DNA of 9,063 bases, taken from JAAFIP01 sp031390175 (lineage in GTDB: Bacteria; Pseudomonadota; Gammaproteobacteria; Burkholderiales; Burkholderiaceae_C). Below the pieces are notes generated by a model that saw nothing but the letters and a program-made list of their open reading frames with translations, did not search any database and was not told the origin of the DNA. The stretch covers positions 1 through 9,063 of the forward strand of contig JANMTF010000109.1 in the NCBI GenBank assembly GCA_031390175.1. The letters run 5' to 3'. Shown here piece by piece: positions 5,099 through 9,063 of this stretch. Every line of letters starts with the position of its first letter. Position 1 is the first letter of the stretch. Position numbers and translations under genes: made by a program.

Positions 5099-6085
5099 TT
5101 AGTTCACCATCACCAGCTTGCCGATCACCCCACGCGAACCCATGTGCGCATAGGCGGCTTTCAGTTCGCTCATGGGCATGGTGCGGTCAATCACCGGTTT
5201 GACCTTGCCTGCGCCGTACCACTGCGCCAGCTCGGCCATCATGGCCGCATTGGCTTTAGGTTCGCGCTTGGCAAAGTCACCCCAAAACACGCCCACGATA
5301 GACGCGCCTTTGAGCAGCGCCAGGTTAAACGGCAGCGCCGGAATAGGCCCATTGGCAAAGCCCACCACCAAGTAACGGCCACGCCAGCCAATCGAGCGGA
5401 AGGCGGGCTCGGCCATCTCGCCGCCCACGGGGTCATAAATCACGTCCGGGCCACCTTTGCCGCCCAAGGCCTCAGTGGCGGCTTTGATGGCGTCGCGCAG
5501 ATTGCCTTGGCTGTAATTGATGGTGGCATCTGCACCAATCGACTTGCACAGCGCGCATTTTTCGTTGGTCGAGGCGGCGGCTATCACCTTGGCACCCATG
5601 GCCTTGGCAATCTGGATGGCCGCTGTGCCCACGCCGCCCCCAGCGCCCAGAATCAATACAATTTCCCCAGCTTTGAGCTGGGCGCGGTCTACCAAGGCGT
5701 GGTGCGAGGTCGCGTAGATCATGATGAAAGCCGCCGCATCGACATGGCCAAAACCGGGTGGCAGCGGCATGCACAGCGCGGCCGGTGCCAAGGTGTGGGT
5801 GCCAAAACCGCCGGTGCCAGACAGGCATGCCACCGACTGGCCCACCTTGAGGTGCGTGACGCCTTCGCCCACCGCCTGCACAATGCCTGCGTACTCCGAG
5901 CCTGGCACAAAGGGCAGGGCGGGCTTCATCTGGTACTTGTTTTGCACAATCAAAATATCGGGAAAGTTCAGGCTGGCAGCCTTGATCTCTATCAGCACCT
6001 GGCCCGCAGCGGGCACGGGGGTGGGCAGCTCTTTCCAGGTCAGGGCGTCGATACCGGTGGGGTTTTCACATAGCCAAGCGTGCAT
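5099..6085 (-). CDS. Zinc-free MDR NAD(P)H:quinone oxidoreductase family protein
   Basis: This 328-residue member of the medium-chain dehydrogenase/reductase superfamily is of the quinone oxidoreductase (QOR/zeta-crystallin-like) type. It is predicted to reduce quinones or other enones/enals with NAD(P)H in the cytosol; the true substrate cannot be read from sequence. The N-terminal GroES-like domain includes ASLNFPDIL (37-45) and PFVPGSEYAGIV (58-69). The Rossmann fold starts at LILGAGGGVGTAA (144-156), with AxxxE-type binding residues further on. Structural and catalytic zinc-binding Cys/His clusters are absent. The ATG at 6085 follows GGAG with a 6-nt gap; an in-frame TTG at 6097 would overlap that site and is rejected. 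It is divergent from the thrS leader. Only about 30 bp separates its stop from the K-repeat complex, and no clear terminator is seen. Confidence 0.88.
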   Translation of the reverse strand: MHAWLCENPTGIDALTWKELPTPVPAAGQVLIEIKAASLNFPDILIVQNKYQMKPALPFVPGSEYAGIVQAVGEGVTHLKVGQSVACLSGTGGFGTHTLAPAALCMPLPPGFGHVDAAAFIMIYATSHHALVDRAQLKAGEIVLILGAGGGVGTAAIQIAKAMGAKVIAAASTNEKCALCKSIGADATINYSQGNLRDAIKAATEALGGKGGPDVIYDPVGGEMAEPAFRSIGWRGRYLVVGFANGPIPALPFNLALLKGASIVGVFWGDFAKREPKANAAMMAELAQWYGAGKVKPVIDRTMPMSELKAAYAHMGSRGVIGKLVMVN

Positions 6086-6163
6086 GATGGTCTCCAAAAA
6101 GTAAGTTTTACGCTATCGATGATAGTGCATGCGGTGAGTGCATTGGGCGCTGCAAAATGGTAT

Positions 6164-6202
6164 TTGCAGCTGTGGCTGTCGCTAGAGTTATGGGGTTAAA
6201 AT
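6164..6202 (+). promoter_or_regulatory. Candidate promoter of the thrS leader
   Basis: TTGCAG (6164-6169) and GTTATG (6187-6192) are separated by 17 nt. An alternative -10, TAAAAT (6197-6202), lacks a good -35 at standard spacing. Either would start a leader RNA of about 230-240 nt before thrS, upstream of the leader ORF. This is weak evidence, based on consensus matching by eye. Confidence 0.35.
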
Positions 6203-6259
6203 AACAGCCTTCATAGCGCACTGGCGCAGCACCGTAAGAATGAGAAAGGCAAGCTGGTT

Positions 6260-6319
6260 ATGACACCGCGAACTACGACGACACTTTATATGCCGAAAAC
6301 GGCAGGAGTCCGCGTGTAG
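6260..6319 (+). CDS. Putative threonine-rich leader peptide of thrS
   Basis: This 19-codon ORF translates as MTPRTTTTLYMPKTAGVRV and ends in TAG. Six of the 19 residues are Thr, four of them consecutive (ACT ACG ACG ACA at 6272-6283). A purine-rich GAGAAAGG (6242-6249) lies 10 nt upstream as a possible ribosome binding site. The ORF is followed within 31 nt by a terminator hairpin and then thrS, the layout of a classical peptide-leader attenuator (as in E. coli thrL or pheST). Stalling at the Thr run would leave 6306-6315 free, whereas a ribosome at the stop codon would cover it. The role is inferred from content and position; protein function itself is not expected. A chance Thr run is the alternative. 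Confidence 0.7.
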   Translation: MTPRTTTTLYMPKTAGVRV

Positions 6320-6362
6320 ACTTGCGCAAGCAGCTACCCTTTACAAAGTAAAACGCGGTCTT
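6306..6362 (+). promoter_or_regulatory. Predicted antiterminator of the thrS attenuator
   Basis: CCGCGT (6310-6315, the last codons of the leader ORF) is exactly complementary to ACGCGG (6353-6358), the ascending arm of the terminator. The pairing can extend across a U-U mismatch with 6306-6308 against 6360-6362. This stem excludes the terminator. A small hairpin, TGCCG-AAAA-CGGCA (6291-6304), and the palindrome CTTGCGCAAG (6321-6330) lie before and inside it. Stability was not computed. Confidence 0.6.
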
Positions 6363-6383
6363 GGGCCGCGTTTTTGCATTTTT
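6350..6383 (+). terminator. Rho-independent terminator (attenuator) before thrS
   Basis: AAAACGCGG (6350-6358) pairs perfectly with CCGCGTTTT (6366-6374) around a 7-nt loop, and the stem is followed by TGCATTTTT. It lies 57 nt before the thrS start and after a small Thr-rich ORF, so it is read as a conditional terminator for thrS rather than the end of an upstream gene; the only larger upstream gene is on the opposite strand. Confidence 0.8.
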
Positions 6384-6439
6384 ACCGCCGCAGCGTTGGC
6401 TACGGCACACTCCCAAATTCATACCTTCAGAGATCTACC

Positions 6440-8371
6440 ATGGTTCAAATTACACTTCCCGACGGCTCTCAGCGTGACTATCCCGGCCCGGTGACGGTGG
6501 CTGAGGTAGCAATGTCTATTGGCGCAGGCCTGGCCAAGGCGGCATTGGCTGGCAAGGTACGGTTGATGAGCGAACCCGAGGGTTCGGCTAAGGTGGTCGA
6601 CACCAGCTACAGCATGGCCAGCAACGCGGCGCTGTCGATCATCACCGCCAAAGATGCCGATGGCCTGGATGTGATTCGCCATTCCACGGCCCACCTCTTG
6701 GCCTATGCTGTGAAAGAGCTGTTCCCAGACGCGCAAGTCACCATCGGCCCGGTGATTGAAAACGGCTTTTTCTACGACTTCTCGTACAAGCGCCCGTTCA
6801 CGCCAGAGGACTTGGCCACCATCGAAAAGAAGATGACCGAGCTGGCCAATAAGGACGAGCCCGTCACGCGCCGCGTGTTGCCACGCGACGAGGCGGTAGC
6901 GTATTTCAAAGGCATGGGCGAGCACTACAAAGCCGAGATCATCGGCGCTATTCCTGCGGGCGAAGACGTCAGCCTGTACCGTGAAGGCGCGTTTGAAGAC
7001 CTGTGCCGTGGCCCGCATGTGCCTAGCACTGGCAAGCTCAAACACTTCAAGCTCATGAAGCTGGCCGGAGCCTACTGGCGCGGCGACCACCGCAACGAAA
7101 TGCTGCAACGCGTGTATGGCACGGCCTGGGCCACCAAAGACGAGCTGCAACAGCACCTGACCATGCTGGAAGAGGCGGAGAAGCGCGACCACCGCAAGCT
7201 GGGCCGCGAGCTCGATTTGTTCCATATCGACGAGCATTCGCCCGGCACCGTGTTTTGGCACCCCAAGGGCTGGACGGTGTGGCAGCAGGTGGAGCAGTAC
7301 ATGCGCCGCGTCTACCAGGACAACGGCTACCTGGAAGTCAAAGGCCCGCAGATCATCGACAAAAGCCTGTGGGAGAAAACCGGCCACTGGGACAAATACC
7401 GCGACAACATGTTCACTACCGAGAGCGAAAAGCGCGAATATGCCCTCAAACCGATGAACTGCCCCGGCCACATCCTCATCTTCAAGCAAGGCATTAAAAG
7501 TTACCGCGACCTGCCACTGCGCTACGGCGAGTTTGGCCAATGCCACCGCAACGAGCCCACGGGCGGGCTGCACGGCATCATGCGCGTGCGCGGCTTTACC
7601 CAGGACGACGGGCACATCTTTTGTACCGAAGACATGATTTTGGACGAATGCGTGCAGTACACCGAGCTGCTGCAAAAGGTCTACACCGACTTTGGTTTTA
7701 AAAACATCATCTACAAAGTGGCCACGCGGCCCGAGGCGCGCATTGGCAGTGACGAAAGCTGGGACAAAGCCGAAGCCGCGCTGATCGAATCGCTCAAGCG
7801 CAGCGGCTGCCAGTATGAAATCTCGCCTGGTGACGGCGCTTTCTACGGCCCGAAGATCGAGTACACCCTGAAAGACGCGATTGGCCGCCAGTGGCAGTGC
7901 GGCACCATGCAGGTGGATTTCTCCATGCCCGAGCGCTTGGATGCCGAATACGTAGCCGCTGACGGCTCTAGACAGCGCCCTGTGATGCTGCACCGCGCGA
8001 TTGTGGGCAGCCTGGAGCGTTTTATCGGTATTTTGATCGAGCAGCACGCGGGCGCGCTGCCTACGTGGCTGGCTCCGGTGCAAGTAGTGGTGTGTGGAAT
8101 CACCGATGCGCAGGCCGAATACGTAGCGCAAGTGGCAAAAAAGCTGCGAAACCAGGGGTTTAGGGTAGCCACTGATTTGCGCAATGAGAAAATTAACCTT
8201 AAAATACGGGAGCATTCGATGCAGAAGCTGCCGTTTATCCTCGTTATGGGTGATAAAGAGAAGGAAGCTGGTAGTGTCGCAGTGCGCGCCCGGGGTAATG
8301 TAGACCTTGGCGTAATGCCGGTAGATGACTTTATTGCAAAGCTTACCGCCGACATTGCCTCCAAAGCCTAA
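6440..8371 (+). CDS. thrS: Threonine--tRNA ligase ThrRS
   Basis: This cytosolic class II aminoacyl-tRNA synthetase charges tRNA-Thr and hydrolyses mischarged Ser-tRNA-Thr. It has 643 residues (E. coli 642). The order is an N-terminal TGS domain (about 1-65), an editing domain with HSTAH (His81, His85) and CRGPH (Cys189, His193), and a catalytic core with zinc ligands Cys341 (MNCPGH), His392 (DDGHIF) and His518 (MLHRAI). Motif 2 is around CHRNEPTGGLHG (368-379) and motif 3 around SLERFIGILIEQHAG (524-538). An anticodon-binding domain follows from about 545. The ATG at 6440 gives the family N-terminus MVQITLPDGS; an in-frame TTG at 6374 lies inside the terminator and is rejected. The ribosome binding site is weak (AGAG near 6430). 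The last ~220 bp have different codon use. It is followed by infC, as in many bacteria. Confidence 0.98.
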   Translation: MVQITLPDGSQRDYPGPVTVAEVAMSIGAGLAKAALAGKVRLMSEPEGSAKVVDTSYSMASNAALSIITAKDADGLDVIRHSTAHLLAYAVKELFPDAQVTIGPVIENGFFYDFSYKRPFTPEDLATIEKKMTELANKDEPVTRRVLPRDEAVAYFKGMGEHYKAEIIGAIPAGEDVSLYREGAFEDLCRGPHVPSTGKLKHFKLMKLAGAYWRGDHRNEMLQRVYGTAWATKDELQQHLTMLEEAEKRDHRKLGRELDLFHIDEHSPGTVFWHPKGWTVWQQVEQYMRRVYQDNGYLEVKGPQIIDKSLWEKTGHWDKYRDNMFTTESEKREYALKPMNCPGHILIFKQGIKSYRDLPLRYGEFGQCHRNEPTGGLHGIMRVRGFTQDDGHIFCTEDMILDECVQYTELLQKVYTDFGFKNIIYKVATRPEARIGSDESWDKAEAALIESLKRSGCQYEISPGDGAFYGPKIEYTLKDAIGRQWQCGTMQVDFSMPERLDAEYVAADGSRQRPVMLHRAIVGSLERFIGILIEQHAGALPTWLAPVQVVVCGITDAQAEYVAQVAKKLRNQGFRVATDLRNEKINLKIREHSMQKLPFILVMGDKEKEAGSVAVRARGNVDLGVMPVDDFIAKLTADIASKA

Positions 8372-8516
8372 CCCATACGCAGAAAAGCAAATTTGAAAGC
8401 GAGTCTTTTTGACCTGCTTTTCATCTGCCAGCCCAAGTAAACCGTGCGCAAGCAGCTATCTAATAAGTAGCTGCAAAGCAACTATGCTTTAATAGTTATT
8501 TAGAAGGATTTGAACC
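8372..8516 (+). repeat. thrS-infC intergenic hairpins / REP-like element
   Basis: GAAAAGCA (8382-8389) pairs with TGCTTTTC (8415-8422). GCAGCTA (8452-8458) pairs with TAGCTGC (8468-8474), and AACTAT (8480-8485) pairs with ATAGTT (8492-8497). The 14-mer TGCGCAAGCAGCTA at 8445-8458 also occurs at 6323-6336 in the thrS leader; it resembles an intergenic repeat common in Comamonadaceae (from memory). None of the stems is followed by a good T-run, so read-through from thrS into infC is expected. They may instead affect mRNA processing or infC translation. Confidence 0.55.
8502..8508 (+). promoter_or_regulatory. Shine-Dalgarno site fixing the infC ATC start
   Basis: AGAAGGA lies 8 nt upstream of ATC at 8517-8519. 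It fixes the non-AUG start, because no ATG, GTG or TTG in frame is at a suitable distance. The last hairpin arm (8492-8497) ends 4 nt before it. Confidence 0.75.
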
Positions 8517-9063
8517 ATCGCTACCGCACCATTTCGGCCATTGGCTCCTCGCCCGCCGCGCCCCCCGCGCCCATCACGTTATCACCGTGAAGAGCGTAAA
8601 CACCGCCTCAACCGTGAAATCATGGCACCCGAAGTTCGGGTCACCGGTCCGGATAATGAGCCCCTAGGCGTGATGACTTTGAACGAGGCCCTGCGCCAAG
8701 CGTCAGAGCTGGATTTGGATGTGATTGAGACCGTAGCCACCGCCACGCCGCCCGTGGTGCGCATCATGGACTACGGCAAGTTCAAATACCAGGAGCAAAA
8801 GCGCGAGCACGAGGCCAAGCTCAAGCAAACCGTCATAGAGATCAAAGAGATCAAGTTCCGCCCCGGTACGGATGACGGCGACTACAACATCAAAATGCGC
8901 AATATCCGCCGCTTTTTGGACGACGGCGACAAGTGCAAGATCACCCTGCGCTTTCGCGGCCGCGAGATCACGCACCAAGAGATTGGCATGGACTTGCTGA
9001 TGCGCATCAAGACCGATTTGGCCGACAGCATCGTCATCGAGAGCCTGCCCAAGCTGGAAGGCC
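8517..9063 (+). CDS. infC: Translation initiation factor IF-3 (3' end beyond window)
   Basis: IF-3 binds the 30S subunit, prevents premature joining of 50S and discriminates against non-canonical start codons. 182 codons are visible. The N-domain contains REERKHRLNREIMAPEVRVTG (in part), EPLGVMTLNEAL and VVRIMDYGKFKYQ. The linker has EIKEIKFRPGTDDGDY, and the C-domain includes ITLRFRGREITHQEIGMDLL. The frame leaves the window at SLPKLEG, probably about ten residues before the end. The start is ATC. A rare start codon on infC is the known basis of IF-3 autoregulation (AUU in E. coli), and this fits. An insertion rich in Pro and Arg (about residues 8-21) precedes REERKHRLN, which is unusual next to the short N-terminus I recall from relatives. 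The rpmI and rplT genes are expected downstream. Confidence 0.95.
   Translation, partial: MATAPFRPLAPRPPRPPRPSRYHREERKHRLNREIMAPEVRVTGPDNEPLGVMTLNEALRQASELDLDVIETVATATPPVVRIMDYGKFKYQEQKREHEAKLKQTVIEIKEIKFRPGTDDGDYNIKMRNIRRFLDDGDKCKITLRFRGREITHQEIGMDLLMRIKTDLADSIVIESLPKLEG

Noticed and set aside
3439..5202. Open frames in the K-repeat region, including minus-strand frames with a 22-residue period (RDQVGGAL...)
   Set aside because: The period is a consequence of the 66-bp tandem repeat being divisible by three; several frames stay open at once and none has family features.
6086..6097. Upstream TTG start of the oxidoreductase gene adding four residues
   Set aside because: The GGAG ribosome binding site for the ATG at 6085 lies inside that extension, so the ATG start is better supported.
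6112..6125. CTATCGATGATAG inverted repeat upstream of the oxidoreductase gene as a regulator operator
   Set aside because: The arms are only 5 bp, no regulator gene is adjacent, and such short palindromes occur by chance.
6240..6263. Seven-residue ORF (MRKASWL) overlapping the Thr-rich leader start by ATGA
   Set aside because: It is short, without Thr or other informative codons, and without conservation evidence; its sequence serves better as the ribosome binding region of the leader ORF.
6374..6439. Extended thrS start at an upstream TTG (6374)
   Set aside because: It begins within the terminator tail and adds 22 residues before the conserved MVQITLPDGS N-terminus.
6419..8215. Long minus-strand open frame opposite thrS
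   Set aside because: It is the antisense shadow of a GC-rich, strongly biased gene; the plus-strand product is an unambiguous threonyl-tRNA synthetase.

Overview
The window looks like the chromosome of a betaproteobacterium of the order Burkholderiales, most likely family Comamonadaceae (Rhodoferax/Albidiferax-like). The basis is GC-rich housekeeping genes, thrS followed by infC with a non-AUG (ATC) start, and intergenic 'agctgct...' and 'tgcgcaagcagcta' repeats that I associate from memory with that family. No mobile-element, phage or CRISPR gene is present. Housekeeping genes alternate with long repeat-packed gaps.

Layout. Positions 1-1545 hold no credible gene. They contain a composite repeat whose arms (about 149-580 and 1045-1545) are inverted copies of each other. 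Each arm carries, from outside in, a boundary box (X), an ~85-bp hairpin (E2) and a ~200-bp structured module (M). The centre holds an 8-bp G-rich tandem array, a REP-like element and an AT-rich unit (U). A secreted DUF4124-like protein gene (1628-2326, minus) lies divergent from dusA (2388-3407, plus; tRNA dihydrouridine synthase). From 3408 to 5085 there is a second repeat complex. A K-repeat palindrome array (3549-3855) and its inverted, tandemly expanded counterpart (4580-5065) enclose the same ordered modules X, E2, S, REP and U, but without M. A zinc-free quinone oxidoreductase-type gene follows (5099-6085, minus).

The rest is the thrS-infC translation locus. Upstream of thrS is what reads as a complete threonine attenuator: a 19-codon leader ORF (6260-6319) with four consecutive Thr codons, a terminator hairpin (6350-6374), and a competing antiterminator made possible because CCGCGT occurs both at the end of the leader ORF and in the descending arm of the terminator. 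thrS (6440-8371) encodes a full-length threonyl-tRNA synthetase, and infC (from 8517) runs off the window end.

The two most notable signals are the putative Thr-peptide attenuator of thrS and the covarying hairpin inside module M, where two copies keep a 23-nt loop at 22/23 identity while both stems have changed sequence and kept pairing. All structure and homology statements were made by eye; no folding or database search was run.
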